A stretch of DNA of 64,000 nucleotides, from positions 186,001 to 250,000 of the forward strand of contig NZ_JIAW01000007.1 of NCBI RefSeq assembly GCF_000620625.1, given 5' to 3'. The stretch comes from Mycobacterium sp. URHB0044. GTDB lineage: Bacteria; Actinomycetota; Actinomycetes; Mycobacteriales; Mycobacteriaceae. This document shows positions 27,553-35,784 of this stretch, piece by piece. The translations under genes were made by a program, and so were the position numbers. Numbering within the stretch: position 1 is the stretch's first letter; every line of letters begins with the position of its first letter. The notes beneath the pieces are model-generated. The model was not told the DNA's origin, made no database searches, and saw only the letters and a program-made list of their open reading frames with translations.

Positions 27553-29138
27553 ACGAACTTCTGGACCTTCCCGCTCGCCGTCCGCGGAAAGTCATCTGCC
27601 TGGTGCAGCTCCTCGGGCCACTTCTGCCGGGCGACGCCGGTCCGTTCGAAGTGCGCGCGCACGTCGTCGAGGGTCGGCATGGCGTGCCCGGCCTTCGTCC
27701 GCAGCACCGCCGCCGCGCGCTCGCCGAGCCGCGCGTCGGGCGCGGCCACCACGACGGCCTCGGCGACCTGCGGCATGGCCAGCAGCACCTCCTCGACTTC
27801 GAGTGCGCTGATGTTCTCGCCCCCGCGGATGATGACGTCGGCCTTGCGGTCGGTGATGGTGAGGTAGCCGTCCTCGTCGAGCACGCCGATGTCACCGGTG
27901 TGATACCAGCCCTCGTCGTCGAAGTGCGCGGCCGTGAGCTCCGGGTCGGTGTAGCCGAGGCAGAGATCGGGCCCGCGGCTGAGGATCTCGCCGTCATCGT
28001 CGAGCTTGATCTCGACACCGGGCCGGCAGTTGCCGTCGGTGTAGAGCCGCTTGTCCTCCGGCGCGCCGGGGCCCGACCCGGTGATCGACGGGTGCTCGGT
28101 GCTGCCGTACGAACGGAACACGAACACGCCCATGTCGGCCAGTCGGCGCGTCACCGCGGCCGGCACGGTGGAACCGCCAAGCCCCACGGTGGTGATGAGT
28201 CTGCGGTGATCGTCGGTGCAGTCGGGATGATCGAGCAGGCTGGTGACGAAGTAGGGCGGCCCGCCGCCGATGGACAGGCCGTCGGACTTCATCAATGCCA
28301 GCACCTTGGCGGGATCCCACACGTCGACGAGGTCGATCGGCGCGCCCTCGAGAACGGGAATCAGGCACGCTCCGACCATGCCGATGAAGTGGCCGACCGG
28401 CGTCGCGGTGAGCTGCCTGCCACGACCGGGCGGGTAGTTCGCCAGCAGCTGACGGGTCTCGAAACCGAGCGTCTGGTGGCTGTGGATGACGCCCTTGGGA
28501 TCGCGTGTGGTGCCGGAGGTGAACGCGATCAACGCCGGGTCGGCGGGATCGGTCGCAAGGGTTCCGGTCATCGGTTCGTCGTCGAGCAGATCGTCGAAGC
28601 GGTGGATGCGCTCCTCGTGCGTGCGCTCGTCCGATTCCACCAACGCGACGATCGGCACGTCCCCGCACAGGTCGGGCTGGAACGTCATGCGGCCGAACTG
28701 CTCGGTGGTGACGAACACGCGCGGCTTCGCGGTCGCCAGGATGTGGCCAACCTCCTTGCGTCCGTAGAAGTGCACGATCGGCACCACCACGGCGCCGAGC
28801 AAGGCCGACGCCCAGAAGGTCGCGGCGGCCTCCATCCAGTTCGGCAGTTGGAAGGCGATCACGTCGCCGGGGCCGACGCCTCGCTTGCGCAGCCCCTCGG
28901 CGAGCCGGCGGGCCACCAACTCGACGTCGCCAAACGTGCCCGACCAGGGTCGCTGCGCGGAGTGCACCCAGAACCCCGTATCGGGGCTGGCCTCGAGACC
29001 CCGGGCCAACAGTCCACCGAGGGTTTCGGGCGTCCACCACCCCTCGGCCTCGTACCGTTTGGTCAGCTCGATCGGAATGCGACGGGCGCGGGCGTAGCGA
29101 CTTGGGGCACGAACGGGGTGTTGCGTGGGCTGTTGCAT
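27528..29138 (-). CDS. Acyl-CoA synthetase (FadD, cyclohexanecarboxylate/long-chain ligase type)
   Basis: A 536-residue AMP-forming ligase. Motifs in order: AFTSGTTRDPKGVIHSH (P-loop), RSYGSTEHPSITG (A5), DDEGWYHTGDIG (A7), TDRKADVIIRGGENIS (hinge) and the C-terminal PRTASGKVQKFV with the catalytic Lys. It converts a fatty or cyclic acid to its CoA ester. The ATG at 29138 is favoured; an in-frame GTG 15 nt upstream has its Shine-Dalgarno-like GGAGG too close. It is divergent from the enoyl-CoA hydratase across a palindromic operator. The stop region is triplicated. Confidence 0.89.
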   Translation of the reverse strand: MQQPTQHPVRAPSRYARARRIPIELTKRYEAEGWWTPETLGGLLARGLEASPDTGFWVHSAQRPWSGTFGDVELVARRLAEGLRKRGVGPGDVIAFQLPNWMEAAATFWASALLGAVVVPIVHFYGRKEVGHILATAKPRVFVTTEQFGRMTFQPDLCGDVPIVALVESDERTHEERIHRFDDLLDDEPMTGTLATDPADPALIAFTSGTTRDPKGVIHSHQTLGFETRQLLANYPPGRGRQLTATPVGHFIGMVGACLIPVLEGAPIDLVDVWDPAKVLALMKSDGLSIGGGPPYFVTSLLDHPDCTDDHRRLITTVGLGGSTVPAAVTRRLADMGVFVFRSYGSTEHPSITGSGPGAPEDKRLYTDGNCRPGVEIKLDDDGEILSRGPDLCLGYTDPELTAAHFDDEGWYHTGDIGVLDEDGYLTITDRKADVIIRGGENISALEVEEVLLAMPQVAEAVVVAAPDARLGERAAAVLRTKAGHAMPTLDDVRAHFERTGVARQKWPEELHQADDFPRTASGKVQKFVVRQDIST

Positions 29139-29186
29139 GGACGGGGTACGCACCTCCGCGGCACTGAGGGATGTCGTGGTGATGTT

Positions 29187-29214
29187 ATTCTCCCGAAACG
29201 AGAATGCCAATACC
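29187..29214. promoter_or_regulatory. Composite operator, site 3 (ATTCTC-N7-GAGAAT-N3-AATACC)
   Basis: Between the divergent FadD (start 29138) and enoyl-CoA hydratase (start 29229) genes. ATTCTC (29187–29192) and GAGAAT (29200–29205) form a perfect inverted repeat with 7-nt spacing, and GAGAAT then continues as a decayed copy of the 15-bp palindrome. It could control both directions. Confidence 0.6.
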
Positions 29215-29228
29215 GCACTTGGAGAACG

Positions 29229-29969
29229 GTGGTAGAACACCCGATGGTCGAGCTTGAAACCGACGACGGATTGGCAGTCATCACGATCGACCGCCCACAC
29301 GCGCGCAACGCCATCTCGCTGGAGACGATGGATCAGTTGGGTGCGGCATTGGACGGCGCGTACGGGGCGCGCGCCCTCGTCATCAAGGGAGCAGGCGACA
29401 AGGCGTTCGTGTCCGGCGGCGACTTGAAGGAGCTCGCCGCGTTGCGGACCGAGGCGGAGGCGTCGGCGATGGCCTGGCGGATGCGATCGATCTGCGACCG
29501 CATCGCCGCGTTCCCCGGCCCGGTCGTGGCCGCACTCAACGGCCATGCGCTCGGCGGCGGCGCCGAAGTGGCCGTTGCCGCCGACATCCGGCTGGCGGCC
29601 GACGACATCAAGATCGGCTTCAATCAAGTGACGCTGGGCATCATGCCGGCCTGGGGTGGTGCCGAACGTCTCGCCGCACTGGTCGGCAAGAGCAAGGCGC
29701 TGTTACTGGCGGGCACCGGGTCGGTGCTGGACGCCGCCGAGGCTCACCGGGTCGGGCTCGTCGACGCCGTGCTCCCGCGTGCGTCGTTCGAGGAGGAATG
29801 GCGCGCGACAGCGCGGAAACTGGCAACGCTCTCTGCGGGCGAGATCAAGCGCGTGGTGGCCGGAGCGTCGGCACCGGAGGCCGTCGCGGCCTTCGCCCGG
29901 CTCTGGGTGTCCGACGAACACTGGGCGGCCGCCGATCGAGTGATGAACCGCGCCAAGCGATCTGATTAA
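29229..29969 (+). CDS. Enoyl-CoA hydratase/isomerase family protein
   Basis: A 246-residue crotonase-fold enzyme. VITIDRPHARNAIS is the family opening, SGGDLKELA and NGHALGGGAEVAVAADIRLA hold the oxyanion-hole glycines, and GIMPAWGGAERLAALVG follows. One catalytic Glu position is occupied (GGGAE), while the usual second Glu appears as the PAWGG segment, so an isomerase or hydrolase activity is possible instead of hydration. GGAG precedes the GTG at 29229; ATG 29244 is an alternative start. Its stop shares the bases TTAA with the stop of the convergent VOC gene. Confidence 0.86.
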   Translation: MVEHPMVELETDDGLAVITIDRPHARNAISLETMDQLGAALDGAYGARALVIKGAGDKAFVSGGDLKELAALRTEAEASAMAWRMRSICDRIAAFPGPVVAALNGHALGGGAEVAVAADIRLAADDIKIGFNQVTLGIMPAWGGAERLAALVGKSKALLLAGTGSVLDAAEAHRVGLVDAVLPRASFEEEWRATARKLATLSAGEIKRVVAGASAPEAVAAFARLWVSDEHWAAADRVMNRAKRSD

Positions 29970-30511
29970 CCGCCGACGGTCCTGATCGGATCGCTGCCGT
30001 CCCACTGGGTGGCGGCGTCCCGCACGAAGGTGCCCATGCCGCTGGTGACGTCGGTGAGTTCCATGATCTCGAAGATGGTCGCCGGACCACCCGCAGGCGG
30101 TTCGACGTAAGCGAAGCGCGTCACGGGGCTCGCACTGGCGTCACACCACACCACCGGCCAGCCCGCCGCTTCCGCTGCCGCCACAGCCGCATCGAAATCC
30201 TTTACCCACCAGGCGAACTGGTGGAATCCTTCGCGCCCGGAGTCAAGGAACTCGGTGAAGATGGACGGGGTGTCACCATGCTGGTGGATCAACTCGACCT
30301 GCAGCTCGCCGGAGTTCGCCAGCGCGATGGAGATGGTCACCTCGCACGGCTCGCCGCGGTAGAACACCCGTTGCGAGTGCTCTCGAACCACGAACCACGG
30401 GCCAACGCCGAGCGCGAGCCAGTCGGCCAGTGCGGCGTCGAGATCTCGGACCACGTAACCGATCTGACGGATGGGACCGGGTAACGGCACTTTCACGGCG
30501 GGGGCGTCCAC
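29966..30511 (-). CDS. VOC (glyoxalase/bleomycin-resistance fold) protein
   Basis: A 181-residue vicinal-oxygen-chelate protein. IRQIGYVVRDLDAALADWLALGVGPWFV starts the first βαβββ module, and EGFHQFAWWVKDFDAAVAAAEAAG starts the second. The pattern (VELIHQHGDTPSIFTEFL) is close to methylmalonyl-CoA-epimerase-like or 3,4-dioxygenase-like VOC proteins of mycobacteria. The metal-site His/Glu pairs are only partly recognisable, so the reaction is open: epimerase, isomerase or ring-cleaving dioxygenase. Start GTG at 30511. Convergent with the enoyl hydratase, sharing stop bases. Confidence 0.8.
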   Translation of the reverse strand: MDAPAVKVPLPGPIRQIGYVVRDLDAALADWLALGVGPWFVVREHSQRVFYRGEPCEVTISIALANSGELQVELIHQHGDTPSIFTEFLDSGREGFHQFAWWVKDFDAAVAAAEAAGWPVVWCDASASPVTRFAYVEPPAGGPATIFEIMELTDVTSGMGTFVRDAATQWDGSDPIRTVGG

Positions 30512-30531
30512 GGCTCGAAGGCTAACGGCAT

Positions 30532-30554
30532 AGTTAGACTCGGGTCAACTAACT
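30532..30554. promoter_or_regulatory. Inverted repeat AGTTAG-N11-CTAACT upstream of VOC gene
   Basis: Perfect 6-bp arms centred about 32 nt upstream of the VOC start codon and within the short gap after the epimerase stop. It differs from the GAGAAT family, so the VOC gene may answer to another regulator. A related GGGTCAGTTA sequence follows at about 30573. Confidence 0.35.
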
Positions 30555-30584
30555 GCGCAGCAAAAATACGCCAACCTGGGTCAG

Positions 30585-31571
30585 TTATCTCGGCTGGCCT
30601 GCGAAGAACCGCGCCGCCTTGCGGATCGAGTCCTCCACCGGTTCCGGTTCCCAGCCGAGTTCCCGCTGCGCCTTGGAGTGGTCGAGTGGTGACATCAGCT
30701 CGGCCATCTTGATGCCGGCGACGGCGAAGGGAAGGTCGCGCTTCAGGACACGGGCCGCGAGATCGTTGGCGTACGCCCCGACGTAGAGCAATGGCAACGG
30801 CAATCCGATCCGCGGTCGCCGCACCCCGACCGCGTCCGCCGCGATGTCGTGGATCTCCCTGGTGCTCAGGTACTTGTCGGAGATGATGTAGCGCTCCCCC
30901 ACCCGCCCCCGCTCGGCGGCGAGAACCATTGCGCGCGCAGCATCTTCGATGCCCACCACCTCGGAGGAGAACCCGAGGTAGAAGGGGAACCTGCCCTTGG
31001 CCACCCGTGCGATGACGCCGCCGTGGGGTGTCGGCTGCCAATCGTCCGGGCCATAGGTGGTGGAGATGCAGAGCGCGACGGCAGGCAGTCCCCTTTCGCC
31101 CGCGTAGGTCATCACCAGCTTCTCCGCGGCGACCCGCGCCTCGATGTATGCGCCGCCCGCGGTCCAGTTGTGCGGCTCTTCCTCGGTGACCGGGCGGGCG
31201 TCGTTGATCGCCAACGTGCCCGTGGTGCTGGTGAAGACGAACTTCTTCAGGTTCGCGTCGACCGCGGCGTCGAGCACGTGCCGAAGCCCTTCGACGTTGG
31301 TGCGGAACAGCGGCGCGGGATCGCGCAACCACATCCGCGCGTCGACAACGCAGTAGTAGACGACGTCGCAGTCGGCCATGGCCGCGCGCAACGCGGCATC
31401 GTCGAACACGTCGCCGTAGCACCGCTGGACGTCCAGGCCGTCGATGGCCTTGGTCGAACTCGTCTCACGCAACATGACGCGGACATCCTCCCCGTCGGCC
31501 ACCAACCGCCTGGTGACGTGCGAGCCGAGGAAGCCGCTTGCTCCGATGACCAGCTTCGTGCGACGCGCCAC
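30585..31571 (-). CDS. NAD(P)-dependent epimerase/dehydratase (extended SDR), paralogue 2
   Basis: A 328-residue Rossmann enzyme, KLVIGASGFLGSHVTRRL at the N-terminus, and GGAYIEARVAAEKLV where YxxxK is expected (YIEAR, again Arg for Lys). It shares long identical stretches with paralogue 1 at 19406–20416, such as WLRDPAPLFRTNVEGL and YGDVFDDAALRAAM, so the two arose by duplication. The fold suits 3beta-hydroxysteroid-dehydrogenase-like or reductase chemistry on hydrophobic substrates. It starts 3 nt after the stop of the NTF2-like gene, so the two form an operon. Confidence 0.83.
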   Translation of the reverse strand: MARRTKLVIGASGFLGSHVTRRLVADGEDVRVMLRETSSTKAIDGLDVQRCYGDVFDDAALRAAMADCDVVYYCVVDARMWLRDPAPLFRTNVEGLRHVLDAAVDANLKKFVFTSTTGTLAINDARPVTEEEPHNWTAGGAYIEARVAAEKLVMTYAGERGLPAVALCISTTYGPDDWQPTPHGGVIARVAKGRFPFYLGFSSEVVGIEDAARAMVLAAERGRVGERYIISDKYLSTREIHDIAADAVGVRRPRIGLPLPLLYVGAYANDLAARVLKRDLPFAVAGIKMAELMSPLDHSKAQRELGWEPEPVEDSIRKAARFFAGQPR

Positions 31572-31574
31572 CGG

Positions 31575-31997
31575 TCAGGCGTTCTCTAACTCGACGATGA
31601 GACGAGTCAGCCGCAACGACGCCAGCTTCCATTCGCCGCCGTGGCGCACCCACCGTTCGTGGTAGTGCCCGTAGCCGGTCAGCGCCGGGCCGTTCTCCCA
31701 CATCACCCGGTCCTGCATGGCCCAGACGACGTCGGCCCCGTCGCCATTCAGTTCGATGAGCAGCGTGTGCACCTGGTGGGCCGACTTCGCGTTCGTGAGG
31801 GACGACCGGATCAGCTCCACGGCGGCGTCGCGGCCGGTGACCACCGGGACGCCGGTGCCGTCGCTGACGTCGAGCACGATGTCGTCGGTCATGAGATCGG
31901 CGAACCCTGCCCAGTCTCGGGTGTCGAGCGTGTAGCAGTAGCGGGCCTTGAGCCGGGTCAGCTCGTAGAACGCGTCGAGGGTGGCTTGATCGGCCAT
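31575..31997 (-). CDS. NTF2/SnoaL-like protein
   Basis: A 140-residue cone-shaped alpha+beta protein. LDAFYELTRLKARYCYTLDTRDWAGFADLMTDDIVLDV is the classical SnoaL_4/aromatic-dioxygenase-beta-like opening, and the end HYHERWVRHGGEWKLASLRLTRL is the last sheet. Relatives include ketosteroid isomerase, polyketide cyclases and dehydratases, which act on polycyclic or lipid-like molecules. The ATG at 31997 begins MADQATLDAF; a start 18 codons upstream is possible but less likely. Co-oriented with the epimerase. Confidence 0.83.
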   Translation of the reverse strand: MADQATLDAFYELTRLKARYCYTLDTRDWAGFADLMTDDIVLDVSDGTGVPVVTGRDAAVELIRSSLTNAKSAHQVHTLLIELNGDGADVVWAMQDRVMWENGPALTGYGHYHERWVRHGGEWKLASLRLTRLIVELENA

Positions 31998-32081
31998 GCA
32001 GGGGTTCGCTTTCGTCGTCGATGGGCTGCGGGTTTGGGCCATTCTGGACAACCTGGGGTAACAGCGTTCTAAAATCCGGAA

Positions 32082-32540
32082 ATGAGCTTTCCGCCACGCC
32101 GGACACTACCCCGACGCTTCCTCCTTGGACTTGGCCCGCTGCTTGCGGCGGCCAGCCTGATCGTCGGTACCGGTGTGGCCGCCGCCGACGAGGATCCGAT
32201 CCCCGGGCCACCGCTGCATCGCGTCCAGTACACGGTCTTCTCCGAGACGCCGTACGCGAACGCGGAGATCTACTACCGCGACGTCGATCCGCCGAACTTC
32301 GCCGAGTACAGCCACAACCCCTACGCGTTCAGCCCCAACGTCGAGGCCAACGTCGGGCCGAATCAGCTGTGGACCATCGACGTCATGCTCGCCAACCCGG
32401 ACCAATGGGCCATGGTGACGGCGAGCAGCCTCGATTCGCCGCAGCGGCCGAACTTTCACTGCGTGATCGCCGTCGACGGCAACGTGGTGGTGACCAACCA
32501 GGGCCCGAAGGGAGCGCTCTGCTCCCTGCGCAACTGGTGA
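32082..32540 (+). CDS. Small secreted protein, MmpS-like beta domain
   Basis: A 152-residue protein with an Arg-rich N-terminus and a hydrophobic signal segment (FLLGLGPLLAAASLIVGTGVAAADE, cleavage near residue 36). The mature 115 residues (VQYTVFSETPYANAEIYYRDVDPPNF…NFHCVIAVDGNVVVTN…ALCSL) follow the beta-sandwich pattern of the MmpS soluble domain, with one Cys pair likely forming a disulfide. MmpS proteins accompany MmpL lipid exporters, but no mmpL is present here. The MmpS relation is my inference from the strand pattern. Confidence 0.72.
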   Translation: MSFPPRRTLPRRFLLGLGPLLAAASLIVGTGVAAADEDPIPGPPLHRVQYTVFSETPYANAEIYYRDVDPPNFAEYSHNPYAFSPNVEANVGPNQLWTIDVMLANPDQWAMVTASSLDSPQRPNFHCVIAVDGNVVVTNQGPKGALCSLRNW

Positions 32541-32551
32541 CCGCGAACGGG

Positions 32552-33163
32552 TCAGACGGAGGCGGCGGTGGCCGCCTGCACGCGCTCACCTTCCAGGCGG
32601 CGCAGCCAGTCCTCGCAGAACGCCAGCATCTCGGCGTGGCCCGCGGACATGCCGAGCGCCCGCTCCATGACGAGAATCTGCGAGACGCTCGTCGCGAAGA
32701 TCGCCCACACCACGGCAGGAACGTCCGAGACCTCGTAGCCGTATCGCCGCAGGGCCGTCGTGATCGCCTGGACCTGTTGCTCGCGGAACTGCTCGGCGTA
32801 GACGGCGATCTCGGTGCGTAGCGCCTTGCGATGGTTGGCCAGGCCCATGAATTCCATCGTCAACCGGGTGGCCGCGGGATCGGTACCGAACTCCCACAGC
32901 GCCCAGAGCGGTTGGGGCGAGTCGAGCGCACGCGCCTGGGCCTGCAGACCCTGCTTCGCCCGGCGGCGGAACACTTCGATGAACATCTCGTCCATCGTGC
33001 GGAAGTAGTAGTGCACCAGCTGGGGCTTCAAGCCGGCCCGCTCGGCAACCCGTCGGGACGTCACGGCCGCATAGCCGTCTTCGAGCATCAGCTCCTCGGC
33101 GGCTTCGAGCAGGACACCGCGGTTCTTGGCGTCCGGCGCCCCGATCCTCCGGTCCGATGCCAT
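32552..33163 (-). CDS. TetR-family transcriptional regulator
   Basis: A 203-residue repressor-type protein. The N-terminal HTH is RGVLLEAAEELMLEDGYAAVTSRRVAERAGLKPQLVHYYFRTMDEMF, a canonical TetR DNA-binding domain. The remaining helices would bind a ligand, probably an acyl-CoA or lipid. ATG 33163 has GAAGGAAG upstream; the longer open frame toward 33376 would run through the promoter. It is divergent from the P450 gene, with a TGCT/AGCA palindrome between them. It is the only TetR gene in the catabolic block, so it is a candidate (unproven) for the wider regulon. Confidence 0.88.
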   Translation of the reverse strand: MASDRRIGAPDAKNRGVLLEAAEELMLEDGYAAVTSRRVAERAGLKPQLVHYYFRTMDEMFIEVFRRRAKQGLQAQARALDSPQPLWALWEFGTDPAATRLTMEFMGLANHRKALRTEIAVYAEQFREQQVQAITTALRRYGYEVSDVPAVVWAIFATSVSQILVMERALGMSAGHAEMLAFCEDWLRRLEGERVQAATAASV

Positions 33164-33253
33164 GCCAACACTTCCTTCGCTGGTTACGTCAGATTCGCAA
33201 GCCAAATCGTAGACGCCGGTGGGCCCCGTTTCCTTGACCAGGACACTACGCCA

Positions 33254-33273
33254 TGCTAAGCAGGTGCTCAGCA
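33254..33273. promoter_or_regulatory. Candidate TetR operator TGCTnAGCA-GG-TGCTnAGCA
   Basis: Twenty bases between the divergent TetR and P450 genes: TGCTAAGCA, GG, TGCTCAGCA. It is near-perfectly palindromic overall and internally repeated, and contains CTAAGC-N4-GCTCAG, a common geometry for TetR regulators of lipid genes. Most likely the autoregulatory site of the neighbouring repressor. Confidence 0.6.
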
Positions 33274-33356
33274 CTTTCAGCTCCGATTGCGTCGGCACGT
33301 TCGTCCGCCACCGCACCCCATTCCCCGGCTCACCGCAGCCTGGAAGGAAACCCAAG

Positions 33357-34637
33357 ATGACCGCTGACTTCGACACCGTCGACTACTTCACCGATCAGTC
33401 TCTGGTCCCGGATCCGCACCCGTACTTCGATCACCTCCGCAGCAAGTGCCCCGTGGTCCGGGAGCCGAACTACGGCGTGTTGGCGATCACCGGCTACGAC
33501 GAGGCGAACACCGTGCTCAAGGACACCGACACGTTCTCGTCGTGCATCGCGGTCGGAGGCCCGTTCCCACCGCTGCCGTTCACGCCGGAAGGCGACGACA
33601 TCAGCGAGTTGATCGCCGAGCACCGCAACCAGTTGCCCCTGTTCGAGCACATGGTGACGATGGATCCGCCCGACCACACCAACGCGCGGTCCCTGCTCAA
33701 CCGGCTGCTCACCCCGAGCCGGCTGAAGGAGAACGAGGACTTCATGTGGCGGCTCGCCGACGAGTGCCTCGACGACTTCATCGCGCAGGGCAAGTGCGAG
33801 TTCCTGTCCGCGTACGCAAAGCCGTTCTCACTGTTGGTGATCGCCGACCTGCTCGGCGTGCCCCAGAAGGACCACGAGGAGTTCCGCGCGGTGCTGGGTG
33901 CGCCGAGGCCGGGCTCTCAGGTCGGCTCGCTCGACGGCGACATCGTCGCATTGAACCCCTTGGAGTGGCTGGACGAGAAGTTCATCGCCTACCTCGAGGA
34001 GCGGCGCAAGGCGCCCAAGGACGACGTGCTGACCGCGCTGGCCACGGCCAAGTACCCCGACGGATCCACGCCAGAGGTCATCGACGTCGTCCGTTCGGCG
34101 ACGTTCTTGTTTGCGGCCGGCCAGGAGACCACCACCAAGTTGTTGTCCGCCTCGCTCAAGGTGTTGGGCGACCAGCCCGAGATCCAGCAGCAGCTCCGCG
34201 ACGACCGCACCCGGATCCCGATCTTCGTCGAGGAGGCCCTGCGGATGGACGCCCCCGTCAAGAGTCAGTTCCGCTTGGCGAAGAAGAACACCACGGTCGG
34301 CGACACGGAGGTTTCGGCAGGCACCATCCTGATGGTTTGCCCGGGCGCGGTGAACCGGGATCCGGTCCGCTTCGCCGATCCGCACGAGTTCAGCCTGGAC
34401 CGCAAGAACGTGCGCGAGCACATCGCCTTCGGTCGCGGCGTGCACTCCTGCCCGGGCGGTCCCCTGGCACGGGTCGAAGGACGGGTGTCGGTCGAACGCA
34501 TCCTGGACCGAATGGCCGACATCACGATCGACGAGGACAAGCACGGACCGGCCGGTGATCGCCGCTACACCTACGAGCCGACGTTCATCCTGCGCGGCCT
34601 CACCGAACTCAACATCAAGTTCACGCCCGTCAAGTAG
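33357..34637 (+). CDS. Cytochrome P450 (1)
   Basis: A 426-residue soluble P450. The I-helix oxygen-activation motif is AAGQETTT, the K-helix ExxR is EEALRMD, and the heme-binding loop FGRGVHSCPGG has its axial Cys at about residue 365. It would hydroxylate a hydrophobic substrate using electrons from a ferredoxin; the [3Fe-4S] ferredoxins at 53017 and 62811 are candidates. The start ATG 33357 has GAAGGA upstream. Divergent from the TetR gene, and no ferredoxin gene is adjacent. The family number cannot be assigned by eye. Confidence 0.93.
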   Translation: MTADFDTVDYFTDQSLVPDPHPYFDHLRSKCPVVREPNYGVLAITGYDEANTVLKDTDTFSSCIAVGGPFPPLPFTPEGDDISELIAEHRNQLPLFEHMVTMDPPDHTNARSLLNRLLTPSRLKENEDFMWRLADECLDDFIAQGKCEFLSAYAKPFSLLVIADLLGVPQKDHEEFRAVLGAPRPGSQVGSLDGDIVALNPLEWLDEKFIAYLEERRKAPKDDVLTALATAKYPDGSTPEVIDVVRSATFLFAAGQETTTKLLSASLKVLGDQPEIQQQLRDDRTRIPIFVEEALRMDAPVKSQFRLAKKNTTVGDTEVSAGTILMVCPGAVNRDPVRFADPHEFSLDRKNVREHIAFGRGVHSCPGGPLARVEGRVSVERILDRMADITIDEDKHGPAGDRRYTYEPTFILRGLTELNIKFTPVK

Positions 34638-34649
34638 CCGTAAGCGCTA

Positions 34650-34677
34650 TTCTCCACAATTGAGAATGCCAATCTCG
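34650..34677. promoter_or_regulatory. Composite operator, site 4
   Basis: ATTCTC-N7-GAGAAT (34650–34668), continuing as GAGAAT-GCC-AATCTC, one mismatch from the 15-bp consensus. It lies between the P450 stop and the secreted protein start at 34740, about 65 nt upstream of that start. Confidence 0.6.
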
Positions 34678-34739
34678 CCAGGTGCGGGTTGGGCCACGAC
34701 ATACAGTCGGTCGGGATACGGGCCTGAATGGGAGCGCGG

Positions 34740-35225
34740 ATGAACAAGGCGATCGCTGGAACTTATGCCACCGCACTCGTGACGGCGGCGATGACGCTGG
34801 CCCCGCCCGCCAGTGCCGCCGGCATGAGGATCGGAAACTACGAGGTCGCCAACGACCGCTGGAACGACCACTCCTGGATCTGGGCGGTCATGTACTCCTG
34901 CGGCAACGGCGATTCCGCCTGCGGCACAGATTTCACCGATCCCGTCGTCAACCCCGCGACGGGCAATCTGAACGTGATCGCCATTCCCCGGCCACTCAAG
35001 AGCCAACGGTTCCAGAACACCGCGTTCTACGCCGACGGTCGGTACACGTTGACGGTCGACGTGATCGACGGGGTGCGCTGCATCGGCTACAACCTGCCTT
35101 CACACGACGTCTACAACTGGGACGCGGTGTCGCTGGCGGGAACCATCACGTCCACGTACGACGCGGGGTGTTACGGGGCGCCTGGCGGCACGAGCACGTA
35201 CACCTTTTCGTTGGTGAAGTTCTAG
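34740..35225 (+). CDS. Small secreted protein of unknown function (a)
   Basis: A 161-residue protein with a signal peptide (MNKAIAGTYATALVTAAMTLAPPASAA; cleavage after ASA). The mature part GNYEVANDRWNDHSWIWAVMYSCGNGDSACGTDFTDPV… has four Cys and many aromatic and Asn/Asp residues, which suggests a compact beta-rich, disulfide-bonded domain. GGAG lies 5 nt before ATG 34740; an ATG 12 nt earlier is possible. I do not recognise a named family. It lies under an operator site of the mce-linked regulon and is oriented toward the mce operon. Confidence 0.78.
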   Translation: MNKAIAGTYATALVTAAMTLAPPASAAGMRIGNYEVANDRWNDHSWIWAVMYSCGNGDSACGTDFTDPVVNPATGNLNVIAIPRPLKSQRFQNTAFYADGRYTLTVDVIDGVRCIGYNLPSHDVYNWDAVSLAGTITSTYDAGCYGAPGGTSTYTFSLVKF

Positions 35226-35257
35226 ATTCTTCGCTGCGGAGCGGCGGCCCCGCGGAG

Positions 35258-35650
35258 TCAGAGGTCGCCGCGCGTCCAGGCACTCGTGCCGTTGCGCGCG
35301 TCGCACGACAGGAACAAGCCGTCCGGCGCCTGCGCCATCTCGCCGTCACGGCCAGAGCAATTGCTGCCCTCGACCTTGATCCCACGCAACTCTGTCGACC
35401 GGAACCAGCGCGGCTCGTATCTCCGCGGCGAGCCGCAGAACACGATCCTGCCCCAGTCCGTCACGCCGAACACGTAATACGTGGTGTTCGAGCACGGCGC
35501 ACCAAGCACGGCGCCAGGCTGGATGCCGGGCACGCACGACGGCTCATTGCATTCAACCGGCGCAGGGGCGACGGGATCGGCCGTCGCCGCGGGCGCCGTC
35601 CCGAGCCCTGCGGCCAACAGGCAGGCAGCGGCAGCTACGACGATTCGCAC
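35258..35650 (-). CDS. Small secreted protein of unknown function (b)
   Basis: A 130-residue protein starting at GTG 35650 with a clear signal peptide (VRIVVAAAACLLAAGLGTAPAATADP). The mature region has six Cys (CNEPSCVPG, CSNTTYYVFG, FCGSPRRYE, NCSGRDGE, LSCDARNG), so disulfides are likely. Function unknown. The longer open frame toward 35734 runs through a cluster of operator half-sites, which argues for the short form. The start codon is only 8 nt from the nearest half-site, which implies a very short or absent 5' leader. Confidence 0.75.
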   Translation of the reverse strand: MRIVVAAAACLLAAGLGTAPAATADPVAPAPVECNEPSCVPGIQPGAVLGAPCSNTTYYVFGVTDWGRIVFCGSPRRYEPRWFRSTELRGIKVEGSNCSGRDGEMAQAPDGLFLSCDARNGTSAWTRGDL

Positions 35651-35657
35651 GGAAACT

Positions 35658-35699
35658 ACTCTCGCACAACGGAGAGTGAAATTCTCCCATTCAGAGAAG
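35658..35699. promoter_or_regulatory. Composite operator with four alternating half-sites, site 5
   Basis: Reads ACTCTC-N8-GAGAGT-N3-ATTCTC-N7-GAGAAG. The central GAGAGT-GAA-ATTCTC is one base from the consensus. Located directly upstream of the secreted protein gene ending at 35258 and facing a divergent secreted protein gene. Confidence 0.65.
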
Positions 35700-35784
35700 A
35701 TCGGCCGCTCCCGCACCGCCCGAGGGGTTCCCAACCAGGACTGGATGGCGCCGGAACCAGTCGTTTAGCTGCGAAAAGAGTGTT

